NCBI GenBank assembly: GCA_029054245.1
Contig: JAIDFQ010000033.1
Coordinates: forward strand, 1-48,779
Direction: 5' to 3'
Source: Lachnospiraceae bacterium
GTDB lineage: Bacteria > Bacillota > Clostridia > Lachnospirales > Lachnospiraceae
Length of the DNA stretch: 48,779 bases
The notes below the pieces were generated by a model. The model saw only the letters and a list, made by a program, of their open reading frames with translations. It made no database searches and was not told the DNA's origin. The stretch's first letter is position 1. Each line of letters opens with the position of its first letter. The position numbers and the translations under genes are program-made. Shown here in pieces: positions 16,462 to 24,839 of the stretch.

Positions 16462-16929
16462 TTAATTTCTTGTTTCTTGTGCAGGCATTCCCTGCATTGC
16501 TTTTTCCTCGACCATCAGTTTTACCCCGCTGATCGCCTTGACAATCACGACACTTCCCACCGGCAGCGTAATTCCTTCTATTGTAGTTCTGGCACTCCAT
16601 TCCTGCCCTCCTACAGTTACCTGCCCAATGCCTTGCAAATTGTCTATTTCGCTGATTACGATTGCCTGTTTTCCCACAAGGCTCTCTGCATTGGTTCTTA
16701 CTCTGTCTTTATTGAAATACTTCACCGCAACAGGCCGCGTAAAATATAGAAGCACTAGCGACACTGCTATAAAAAGGACGATCTGCAGCCACAACGGCGC
16801 ATTTAAGGCGGCTGCTACCGCCGCAATCAGCGCTCCCCCTGCGAACCAGATCGTTGTCAGACCCATGGTGATGATTTCAATAACAATGCAGGCGACAAAA
16901 ACGATAAGCCAGATTGTCATTAAGTTCAT
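16462..16929 (-). CDS. NfeD family membrane protein
   Basis: A 155-residue short-form NfeD: two to three N-terminal membrane segments (about 5-75, including LTTIWFAGGALIAAVAAALN) and a C-terminal OB-fold domain (GKQAIVISEIDNLQGIGQVT, VGGQEWSARTTIEGITLPVG). There is no protease domain. The ATG at 16929 follows AAGGAGGG at a short spacing. It is encoded with an SPFH protein, as is normal, and probably anchors or modulates that scaffold. Confidence 0.9.
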   Translation of the reverse strand: MNLMTIWLIVFVACIVIEIITMGLTTIWFAGGALIAAVAAALNAPLWLQIVLFIAVSLVLLYFTRPVAVKYFNKDRVRTNAESLVGKQAIVISEIDNLQGIGQVTVGGQEWSARTTIEGITLPVGSVVIVKAISGVKLMVEEKAMQGMPAQETRN

Positions 16930-17038
16930 TTTACCCTCCTTGATGATAGCCTTATACTTATATTATGGACAGTATTGCAGTTTTACTGCTGCTGACCATT
17001 AAAAATATTTTACTACACAAAATGAAAGGAAGCAACCC

Positions 17039-17081
17039 AAAAAGGCACCACAACCTGATTCTAAAGTCAACTTGTGATGCC
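17039..17081 (-). terminator. Intrinsic terminator of the SH3-SleB hydrolase gene
   Basis: GGCACCACAA (17044-17053) pairs with TTGTGATGCC (17072-17081) with one mismatch, and on the minus strand it is followed by TTTTT (complement of 17039-17043). It lies about 20 bp beyond the stop of the gene ending at 17099. Confidence 0.7.
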
Positions 17082-17098
17082 CATATACTTACAATTTT

Positions 17099-18178
17099 TT
17101 ACCAGAATACATGGTCCCCTAAAACGAATCCTTCCCGTTTGCCGGCGCGTCTAAAGTGTGTGGCGCCTCCCACGGTGGTATCTCCGTTTATTGCCGCCTG
17201 TGCTGCCTGCATACATGCATCCGGCACATTGCCTTCATAGACCCTTGCTACCTTTCCAGTCATAGCCGGAGTGAACTGTCCCGACGCATAGATAACGGAA
17301 TGAATGGTATTGGGATAAGCGCCGCTTTTTACGCGGTTCATGACCACTGCCCCTACGCCTACCATTCCTTCATAGGATTGGTTGCCTGCTTCGCAATAAA
17401 TCAAAGCTCCCAGAAGCCGCAGTTCGTCAGCATCCGCTGCCACTGCTCCGCGGTTAGCCCTGCGCTTACGCTCAGCTTCTTCCCGTTCTCTTGCTTTTAT
17501 GACTTCCATGCTCTCGGCTTCGTCAATGTGGTATCTTACATTGACATACTCTGAATTTACGTATCCGATCTCATCGTTAAAGTCAACGCTGATCCAGCCA
17601 TCCTTCACTGTATCGATAAATTCTACTGAATCCTCATATGCCAGAAGTCCGTAAACATCCGCCTCTTCGTTGGGCTCCATTCTCACACGGACAGCCGATG
17701 AATCCAGGGTGACAATCCAGTTTCCCACATCCTCTGCCATATCCTTGGCATCTTCCCCGAACAAAAGGTATTCATCCTTTGCCCAGCCGATCACATTTCC
17801 GGATTTCAGCTTTGTCCAGCCATCCTTGCGCTCCAAAATGGTGCCGCCGCAGTCCTTATATAAAAGTCCTACTTTTTCAGAATCTTCACTGGCCTGGGAC
17901 CTGATATTAAGTGCGTTCTGCACATTGGCCATGGTCAGCTCCTGTTCCATTCTTTCTTTTTCGGCTTCAAATTTCTGATCGATGTTCAAATCCTCCTGTT
18001 CCTCCACCGGCTGTTCATTGCTGAACGCACTGGGGTCGAGAACTTCTGCCACACCGACGCCAAAAAAATCATAGCCTTCCTTTTCACTTGCCTGAACGGT
18101 TATTTCCTCTGCTGAAAGAAAAAACAGGGTAGTACAAACACCTGCCGCCGCTGCCAGCAGTCTATTTCTCCGGTTCAT
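17099..18178 (-). CDS. Secreted SH3-domain SleB-type cell wall hydrolase
   Basis: A 359-residue exported protein. The signal peptide is about 1-30 (LLAAAAGVCTTLFFLS). Two bacterial SH3-type domains follow: about 85-135, ALNIRSQASEDSEKVGLLYK, and about 155-210, SAVRVRMEPNEEADVYGLLA. A charged Glu/Arg helix comes next, then a C-terminal Hydrolase_2 (SleB/CwlJ) domain (about 250-359: LLGALIYCEAGNQSYEGMVG with the catalytic Glu, VGAVVMNRVKSGAYPNTIHS, ATHFRR). It should be a lytic transglycosylase or amidase acting on peptidoglycan. It has its own strong promoter and terminator, so it is monocistronic. Confidence 0.9.
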   Translation of the reverse strand: MNRRNRLLAAAAGVCTTLFFLSAEEITVQASEKEGYDFFGVGVAEVLDPSAFSNEQPVEEQEDLNIDQKFEAEKERMEQELTMANVQNALNIRSQASEDSEKVGLLYKDCGGTILERKDGWTKLKSGNVIGWAKDEYLLFGEDAKDMAEDVGNWIVTLDSSAVRVRMEPNEEADVYGLLAYEDSVEFIDTVKDGWISVDFNDEIGYVNSEYVNVRYHIDEAESMEVIKAREREEAERKRRANRGAVAADADELRLLGALIYCEAGNQSYEGMVGVGAVVMNRVKSGAYPNTIHSVIYASGQFTPAMTGKVARVYEGNVPDACMQAAQAAINGDTTVGGATHFRRAGKREGFVLGDHVFW

Positions 18179-18267
18179 TATGCTACCTCCACAATATATT
18201 GTATTTCAATGCACACTTATATACATATGCTATATGTTACAAATTTATTACAACAGGTATGTGAACT

Positions 18268-18296
18268 ATATTAGCAAATAAACCCAGTTTTGTCAA
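18268..18296 (-). promoter_or_regulatory. Consensus promoter of the SH3-SleB hydrolase gene
   Basis: On the minus strand TTGACA (18296-18291), a 17-nt spacer and TAATAT (18273-18268). The start codon is about 90 bp downstream, leaving a leader of roughly 80 nt in which I see no known riboswitch. Confidence 0.75.
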
Positions 18297-18366
18297 GTTT
18301 GGGGATTTTATACCGCGGCTTTTCGTGTTTTTTGTAGCAAAATAATCCAAATATATTACGTATTTT

Positions 18367-19161
18367 TTACATACTTTCCGATTTTTTTGCACATGTATCC
18401 ACAGCGCTTATCACAGCGCTGCGAAATCCCATGTCCTCTAAAACCTGCACCCCTTCAATGGTGGTTCCTGCCGGTGAACAGACCATATCCTTAAGCTCTC
18501 CCGGGTGTTTTCCGGTTTCCTGCATCAACTTTGCACTTCCGAGCACCGTCTGTGCTGCAAAGCGATATGCCTGGCTTCTGGGCATACCGGCTTTCACCGC
18601 CCCATCTGCCAATGCTTCAAGGAACATAAACACGAACGCCGGAGAACTTCCGCTGACACCTACAACTGCATCCATCAGTTTTTCCGGCACTTCCTCCGCA
18701 ATGCCGAAACTTTCAAGTAATTCCATACACCCTTTCATCTCTTCGTCTGTTACTTTCTCATTCCTGCATACGCCGCTGCATCCTTCTCCCACCATAGCGG
18801 GCGTGTTAGGCATGCAGCGTACCAGCTTTATGCTTTTTCCAAAGGCGCACTCTATCTGTTCGATGGTCTTTCCGGCGGCAATACTTATGACAATGGTGTC
18901 ATTCTTTATACTGTCCTTGATTTCAGGAATAACGCTTCCAAACATCTGCGGCTTTACCGCCAGAATCAGCATGTCCGCCGCTGCTGCCACCGCTGCATTA
19001 CTTTCCAAAATTTCAATTCCATATGCACCTTTCACAGCCTTACCTGTTTCCTGCGTTCTGGCCGATCCCAGAATATCCGCCGGCTTTGCAATACCCTTTG
19101 CAAGCATTCCGCCGATCATTGCCTTTGCCATATTTCCAAGTCCAATAAATCCTATTTTCAT
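18367..19161 (-). CDS. proC: Pyrroline-5-carboxylate reductase
   Basis: Last step of proline synthesis (P5C to proline with NAD(P)H). It has an N-terminal Rossmann motif GFIGLGNMAKAMIGGML, LILAVKPQMF, the family segment RCMPNTPAMVGEGCSGVCRN, and a C-terminal dimerisation domain with VSGSSPAFVFMFLEALADGA and DMVCSPAGTTIEGVQVLEDM. The 264-residue length is typical. Its ATG overlaps the TGA of the upstream methyltransferase gene (ATGA), so the two are translationally coupled. Confidence 0.96.
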   Translation of the reverse strand: MKIGFIGLGNMAKAMIGGMLAKGIAKPADILGSARTQETGKAVKGAYGIEILESNAAVAAAADMLILAVKPQMFGSVIPEIKDSIKNDTIVISIAAGKTIEQIECAFGKSIKLVRCMPNTPAMVGEGCSGVCRNEKVTDEEMKGCMELLESFGIAEEVPEKLMDAVVGVSGSSPAFVFMFLEALADGAVKAGMPRSQAYRFAAQTVLGSAKLMQETGKHPGELKDMVCSPAGTTIEGVQVLEDMGFRSAVISAVDTCAKKSESM

Positions 19162-20024
19162 TTGTTCTTTCCTTCCTTTCTTATTTTTCTTCCATATCCC
19201 CCTGCCTGATACATAAGGAGCGCAGCTGCCACCGCCGCATTTAAGGACTCCAGTTTTCCTTCCATAGGTATCTTAAGGTAGCAGTCCGCCTGCTTTGACA
19301 CTTCTGCCGTAAGTCCTTTTCCTTCATTTCCAATCAAAAAGGCGCTTCCGCCTTCATAAGCAATCTCATCGAAATATTGCTCCCCCTTCAAGTGCGCCGC
19401 ATAGACGGTAATTTGATTCTCTTGCAAAAGCCGGATTGCCCCGTGTAACTCCTGCCCATAGACAAAGGGGACTCTGTATAAGGATCCCATGGTAGCGCGT
19501 ATAGTCTTAGGATTATAGATATCCACCGTTCCCTTACTCATAATGATTCCGTCCACCCCAGACCCTTCTCCGGTCCGAATCATGGTTCCCAGATTTCCCG
19601 GATCCTGAATGTCCTCCAGAATCAAAAACAGCGGTGCCCTGCCGCCCTCTTTTTCTCTTACGACAGCTTTTTCAACCATTTCCTTCAAAGAATATGACAT
19701 CTGCTCCATCACGAACAAGATCCCCTGGGGTGTCTGGGTATCTGACGCATGCCTCAAAACCTCTTTTGACACTTGTTCCACAAGGATACCTTTCTCATTG
19801 CAGCATCGTAACTTTTCCCCCACATCCGCGTAAGCAGCGCCCTGATTTTGAACCTGTTCCCAGAACCCTTCGCTGCAGTATACTTCTCTTAACCGGTCAA
19901 GCGGCGCCTCCATAAACATCTTGATACCCTCCGCCACAAAAATCCCTTCCCGGTTTCTTGCGCGGCTCTTATCCCGCAGCGTCACCACCTGCTTGATTTT
20001 TCCATTTGCTGCACTGCTGATCAT
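19158..20024 (-). CDS. SpoU/TrmH-family RNA 2'-O-methyltransferase (RlmB-like)
   Basis: A 288-residue SPOUT methyltransferase. The N-terminal substrate-binding part (about 1-115) includes KQVVTLRDKSRARNREGIFV. The trefoil-knot domain carries motif 1 LEDIQDPGNLGTMIRTGEGS, motif 2 FLIGNEGKGLTAEV, and motif 3 KIPMEGKLESLNAAVAAALL. The target is probably 23S rRNA (RlmB type), but a tRNA target cannot be excluded. It is coupled to proC. Confidence 0.9.
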   Translation of the reverse strand: MISSAANGKIKQVVTLRDKSRARNREGIFVAEGIKMFMEAPLDRLREVYCSEGFWEQVQNQGAAYADVGEKLRCCNEKGILVEQVSKEVLRHASDTQTPQGILFVMEQMSYSLKEMVEKAVVREKEGGRAPLFLILEDIQDPGNLGTMIRTGEGSGVDGIIMSKGTVDIYNPKTIRATMGSLYRVPFVYGQELHGAIRLLQENQITVYAAHLKGEQYFDEIAYEGGSAFLIGNEGKGLTAEVSKQADCYLKIPMEGKLESLNAAVAAALLMYQAGGYGRKIRKEGKNK

Positions 20025-20115
20025 TTCCTTCCTCCCTTACACACACCCCTGGATCATCTTTCCTTCACACTCATTACAAAAAAATATAAACCCAAAAACA
20101 TCATTAACCATAAAA

Positions 20116-20165
20116 TACCGACCTCCAATCGCTAGATTCCCACATCTAACTTTTGGAGGTCGGTA
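20116..20165 (-). terminator. Long hairpin, probable pfkA terminator
   Basis: Perfect 13-bp arms at 20116-20128 and 20153-20165 enclose a 24-nt loop with an inner TAGAT/ATCTA stem. On the minus strand it is followed by TTTTATGG, 39 bp after the pfkA stop. Confidence 0.55.
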
Positions 20166-20203
20166 CAGTTTACTATTGCCGTACAAATCTTTTATAATAT
20201 GCA

Positions 20204-21178
20204 CTACTGTGACAACAACCTGCTCACCTGGTACTGATATTCCGGAATCATCTTCTGCATGTTCAGCGCTTCCTCTATATCAAAATCCACAAACTCTCCC
20301 TTTTTGTATCCAACAACTCTGTTGCTCTTGCCTTCGCATAAGATATCTGTGGCATAAGCCCCCATGATAGAAGCATAGAAGCGATCCTTGCAGGTAGGCG
20401 AACCGCCTCTTTGCATGTAGCCTAAAATCGTAGCTCTGGTCTCAATGCCTGTTGCCGCCTCGATTCTTCGCGCCATGGATGTTGAGTGTCCGATTCCTTC
20501 TGCATTTACGATGATGTGATGGGTCTTGCCTCTCTTGCGGTTATTGATGATGTTGTTGATGATATTCTGCTCATTGAAGTCATATTTTTCGGGGAGAAGA
20601 ATATCTTCCGCACCGTTCGCCACGCCGCACCAAAGTGCAATGTATCCAGCATTTCTTCCCATAACCTCAATGATACTGCATCGCTCATGGGAAGAAGAAG
20701 TATCTCTTACCTTGTCGATTGCCTGCATCGCTGTGTTGATGGCAGTGTCAAACCCGATGGTATATTCCGTGCAGGCGATATCTAAGTCGATCGTTCCCGG
20801 AATCCCTATCGTATTAATGCCCTGTCTTGCAAGCGCCTGGGCGCCCCGATAGGAACCGTCCCCGCCAATCACGACCATTCCGTCAATGCCATGTTTCCTG
20901 CATATGTCCGCCGCCTTCACCTGCACTTCCTCATTCTTAAATTCAGGACAGCGGGCTGTGCCCAATATGGTGCCTCCCCTCTGGATGGTGTCGGAGACAT
21001 CTTTCTTCTCCATATCCACGATCTCTTCATTCAAAAGACCCTGATAGCCCTTTTTGATGCCCTTTACCTTTACGCCATTTCCTATTGCTTTACGTACAAC
21101 GGCACGGATTGCCGCATTCATTCCCGGTGCATCGCCGCCGCTGGTTAGAACGCCGATGGTTTTAATTTCTTTTGCCAT
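20204..21178 (-). CDS. pfkA: ATP-dependent 6-phosphofructokinase
   Basis: Phosphorylates fructose-6-P to fructose-1,6-bisP in glycolysis. Seen: TSGGDAPGMNAAIRAVV, the ATP site VVIGGDGSYRGAQAL (Gly in GGDGS, as in ATP-dependent enzymes), catalytic Asp pair in PGTIDLDI, DTSSSHERCSIIEVMGRNAG, and RGGSPTCKDRF. The position between the two Asp is Leu rather than the Asn of the Escherichia coli enzyme. Length is 324 residues, usual. It is the gene downstream of dnaE (52 bp), a common clostridial order. It could also serve tagatose-6-P from the sugar operon at 34.9-43.2 kb; that is speculation. Confidence 0.96.
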   Translation of the reverse strand: MAKEIKTIGVLTSGGDAPGMNAAIRAVVRKAIGNGVKVKGIKKGYQGLLNEEIVDMEKKDVSDTIQRGGTILGTARCPEFKNEEVQVKAADICRKHGIDGMVVIGGDGSYRGAQALARQGINTIGIPGTIDLDIACTEYTIGFDTAINTAMQAIDKVRDTSSSHERCSIIEVMGRNAGYIALWCGVANGAEDILLPEKYDFNEQNIINNIINNRKRGKTHHIIVNAEGIGHSTSMARRIEAATGIETRATILGYMQRGGSPTCKDRFYASIMGAYATDILCEGKSNRVVGYKKGEFVDFDIEEALNMQKMIPEYQYQVSRLLSQ

Positions 21179-21230
21179 AAGTAGGTACCATCCTTTCTGT
21201 AGTTTATTTTAACCCCATTTTATGCCATTT

Positions 21231-24200
21231 TCAATCCTTTTTCACGTCCCAGACGATTTTTATATTTTCTTTACCGTACTTTTCACATAGTTGTGAAAAA
21301 AGCGTTTCATCCGCGCATACGTTTCTGTTAGGCGGCAGCTTTTTCATGGCTTTCATCTCTTCGATGTAAAGAACGACGCTGTCATTTCCGTCAGAACCCG
21401 CAAGCGCAGCAAGCAATTCTTCTGCCTTTTTGTCATACTCTTGTTTCGTCCCGAATTTAATCCATAATTTTCTCGGAACCTCATCAAAGGCTGTGATTTT
21501 CTCACAGATCAGCTTTCCGTCTTTATCCTCTTCAAGAGATACCCTTCCCCTGATAAATACTTTATTGTCCTCCGTCAGCTTTTCGCTGTTCTTCTCATAA
21601 TCCCTTGGAAAGACAATGACCTCCACACTGCCCACCAGATCCTCCACCTGTAGAAATGCCATAATCTTATCATTCTTGGTGTACTTAATCCGTTTATCTG
21701 CAATCATGCCGCCAATTACTGCCGTGGCATTGTCCTTTACTTTAGGTTCGTTGCTCTCCTCGTCCAAAAGAAAATCCGCCGTGGTATTCGTAATGCCTTT
21801 TTTCCAAAGTTCTTCCTGCTCCTCTAAGGGGTGACCGCTTATGTAAATGCCAAGCACCTCCTTTTCAAAGGCAAGCATCATCTCCTTGGAATACTCCCCT
21901 ACCTCGGGAAGCTTCATGTCAAATTCTTCCTTCTGTTCCTCGCTCACCAGGTCAAACAGACTCATCTGTCCCGCCATGTTGTTTTTCTTATCATGGGCGA
22001 TCCGATCCATAATCTGCACGTACGCGCTCATAAACTGCTTTCTGGTTCCGGGGAGGCTGTCGAAGGCGCCTGCTTTAATAAAGTTTTCAATCGCCTTTTT
22101 GTTCACTTCTTTATCCGCGATTCTGGTGATGAAATCCTTAAGGTTGGTGTAAGGCCCCCGCACTCTGCGCTCTTCCACCACTACTTCGATTACAGGGCGG
22201 CCTACGCTCTTGATAGCGGTCAGCGCATAGCGGATGGAATTCCCATTTACAGAAAATCCGCTCTCCCCCTGATTGATATCAGGCGGCAGGATGGTAATCC
22301 CCATGCTTCGGCAGACCATGATATACTCTGCCACTTTGCTTGGATTATCGATTACAGAGGTCATGAGCGCTGCCATAAACTCCACCGGATAATAATATTT
22401 CAGGTACGCCGTCTGGTATGCCACCACCGCGTAGCATGCCGCGTGGGACTTGTTAAAAGCATACTTTGCAAAGTCCATCATATCATCATAAATTTGGGAA
22501 GCAACCTTTTCTGAGATTCCGTTTGCCGCACAGCCCGGAACCCCTTCTTCTTCGTTTCCATAAATGAAGTTGGCGCGCTCCTTCTCCATCACTGACTGCT
22601 TTTTCTTACTCATGGCACGACGTACAAGATCGCTTCGTCCAAGCGTATAACCGCCTAAGTCACGGACAATCTGCATAACCTGTTCCTGATAAACAATACA
22701 GCCATAAGTAGCAGATAGAATCGGCTCTAGCTGCGGACAGGAATAAGTGATAGCGCCGGAATTGCTTTTCCCTTTGATATACTTGGGGATAAAATCCATG
22801 GGGCCGGGACGGTACAGAGAAATTCCTGCAATAATATCCTCAAGATTTCTCGGCTTTAACTCCTTCATAAAGCTTTTCATACCGCCGCTTTCAAGCTGGA
22901 ACACACCGTCCGTCCGTCCCGTTCCGATGGATGCCAAAACCTTTTTATCATCAAAATTAATGTGATCGATGTCGATATGGATACCCTTTCCCTTTTCCAC
23001 CAGCGCCACTGCATCCCGAAGCACCGTCAGCGTGCGCAGTCCAAGAAAATCCATTTTAAGGAGCCCTAACTCCTCTATGGTGGTCATGGTAAACTGAGTG
23101 GTAATAGAGCCATCGGCTCCTCTTGATAAAGGAACCAGTTCCTCCGCAGGTCTTGAACAAATCACCACACCGGCCGCATGCATGGAGGTGTGCCTTGGCA
23201 ATCCTTCCAGACGCTTGCTCATGTCAATCAGTTCCTTTACCTGAGGGTCGCCCTCATAGGTTCTGCGAAGCTCGGGATTAATCTGAAGCGCCCTGTCTAT
23301 GGTGATATTCAATTCGTTTGGTATCATTTTTGCAAGAGAATCCACAAACGCATAGGGCAGATCCATGACCCTGCCCACGTCCCTGATGACTCCCTTTGCC
23401 GCCAAAGTACCGAAAGTGACAATCTGCACCACCTTTTCTGAACCATATTTCCGGCTCACATAATCAATGACTTCCTGCCGTCTTTCAAAGCAGAAATCAA
23501 TATCGATATCCGGCATGGATACACGTTCAGGGTTTAAAAAACGCTCAAACAGCAGGTTATATTTGATAGGATCAATATTGGTGATCTTAAGGGCATACGA
23601 TACGATGCTCCCTGCCGCCGATCCTCTTCCAGGTCCTACCATGATACCATTGTTTTTGGCATAATTGATAAAATCCCATACGATCAGGAAATAATCCACA
23701 TATCCCATGGTCCTTATGACATTTAGTTCATAGTCAAGACGCTCCTTTAAGGTCTGACCAGTATCTCCCGCCGGCGCATTTTCATCTTCCCCGTAGCGCT
23801 CCTTTAACCCGTCATAACATAGTTTATTTAAATACGTCCAAGAATCATACCCTTCTGGCACTTCAAAATGCGGCAGCTTCGTGACCCCAAACGTAATCTC
23901 CACATGACAACGATCCGCAATGCGCTGGGTATTTTCCACAGCCTCCCATGCGTAGGGGAAAAGTCCTTTCATTTCCTCCTCGCTTTTCACATAATACTGA
24001 CCGCCCTCGTAACGCATCCTGTCCTCGTCCGCCAGCTTCTTGCCAGTCTGGAGGCACAGCAGGATATCATGGGGCTTTACGTCTTCTGCATAGGTATAGT
24101 GGACGTCGTTGGTGGCAACCAGCGGAATCCCAAGTTCCCTACTCATTTGAAGAAGGGTTGTGTTCACCATTTTTTGTTCCGGCAGCCCATGATCCTGCAA

Positions 24201-24722
24201 TTCCAGGAAAAAATTTCCTTCGCCAAAGCAGTCACGATATTTTAATGCCGCTTTTTTGGCTTCCTCCACAAGTCCTTTCTGGATATAGCGCTGCACCTCC
24301 CCTGCCAGACAGGCAGACAAGGCGATAATCCCCTCATGGTTCTCCCGAAGCAGTTCCATATCCACACGAGGCTTATAGTAGTATCCTTCCGTAAATCCGC
24401 GGCTGACGATCTTCATCAGATTGTCATACCCTGTATTGTTCTCCGCCAGCAGGACAAGATGATAGTATCGATCCTCTCCCCCTGTCATTTCCTTGTCGAA
24501 ACGGGAATTGGGCGCCACATAAATTTCACAGCCGAGGATGGGTCTGATTCCCTCTTCCTTACAGGTCTTATAAAAATCAATGACGCCGTACATGACGCCA
24601 TGGTCCGTGATAGCGGCACTGTCCATGCCAAGCTCCTTTACCCGCTTTACATATTCTTTTATTTTATTGGAACCGTCCAGCAGACTATACTCCGTGTGGA
24701 CGTGGAGATGTGCAAATGCCAT
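21231..24722 (-). CDS. dnaE: DNA polymerase III subunit alpha
   Basis: A 1163-residue replicative polymerase of DnaE type. The N-terminal PHP domain (FAHLHVHTEYSLLDGSNKIK) is followed by the polymerase core with GPGRGSAAGSIVSYAL and the catalytic Asp triad region MPDIDIDFCFERRQEVIDYV, the fingers KKKQSVMEKERANF, the duplex-binding HhH region, the beta-clamp binding part, and a C-terminal OB domain (VEVIVFPRDYEKNSEKLTED). Full length, no frameshift. It has no 3'-5' exonuclease domain, so it is not PolC. Confidence 0.97.
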   Translation of the reverse strand: MAFAHLHVHTEYSLLDGSNKIKEYVKRVKELGMDSAAITDHGVMYGVIDFYKTCKEEGIRPILGCEIYVAPNSRFDKEMTGGEDRYYHLVLLAENNTGYDNLMKIVSRGFTEGYYYKPRVDMELLRENHEGIIALSACLAGEVQRYIQKGLVEEAKKAALKYRDCFGEGNFFLELQDHGLPEQKMVNTTLLQMSRELGIPLVATNDVHYTYAEDVKPHDILLCLQTGKKLADEDRMRYEGGQYYVKSEEEMKGLFPYAWEAVENTQRIADRCHVEITFGVTKLPHFEVPEGYDSWTYLNKLCYDGLKERYGEDENAPAGDTGQTLKERLDYELNVIRTMGYVDYFLIVWDFINYAKNNGIMVGPGRGSAAGSIVSYALKITNIDPIKYNLLFERFLNPERVSMPDIDIDFCFERRQEVIDYVSRKYGSEKVVQIVTFGTLAAKGVIRDVGRVMDLPYAFVDSLAKMIPNELNITIDRALQINPELRRTYEGDPQVKELIDMSKRLEGLPRHTSMHAAGVVICSRPAEELVPLSRGADGSITTQFTMTTIEELGLLKMDFLGLRTLTVLRDAVALVEKGKGIHIDIDHINFDDKKVLASIGTGRTDGVFQLESGGMKSFMKELKPRNLEDIIAGISLYRPGPMDFIPKYIKGKSNSGAITYSCPQLEPILSATYGCIVYQEQVMQIVRDLGGYTLGRSDLVRRAMSKKKQSVMEKERANFIYGNEEEGVPGCAANGISEKVASQIYDDMMDFAKYAFNKSHAACYAVVAYQTAYLKYYYPVEFMAALMTSVIDNPSKVAEYIMVCRSMGITILPPDINQGESGFSVNGNSIRYALTAIKSVGRPVIEVVVEERRVRGPYTNLKDFITRIADKEVNKKAIENFIKAGAFDSLPGTRKQFMSAYVQIMDRIAHDKKNNMAGQMSLFDLVSEEQKEEFDMKLPEVGEYSKEMMLAFEKEVLGIYISGHPLEEQEELWKKGITNTTADFLLDEESNEPKVKDNATAVIGGMIADKRIKYTKNDKIMAFLQVEDLVGSVEVIVFPRDYEKNSEKLTEDNKVFIRGRVSLEEDKDGKLICEKITAFDEVPRKLWIKFGTKQEYDKKAEELLAALAGSDGNDSVVLYIEEMKAMKKLPPNRNVCADETLFSQLCEKYGKENIKIVWDVKKD

Positions 24723-24770
24723 CGTAAGCCTCCGTTCTTTTGTGCCTGACGCATACAGATTAATTTTAAC

Positions 24771-24812
24771 AAAAAAGAAATGCCTTTACCAGTACTAAGG
24801 CATTTCTTTTTA
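24771..24812. terminator. Bidirectional-looking terminator between blaR1-like gene and dnaE
   Basis: AAGAAATGCCTT (24775-24786) pairs with AAGGCATTTCTT (24797-24808) around a 10-nt loop. It is flanked by an A run on the left and a T run on the right, so it works on both strands. Its main client is the minus-strand receptor gene that ends at 24840. Confidence 0.85.
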
Positions 24813-24839
24813 AGATTTTGCAGGCTTAACCGCAAAAAT

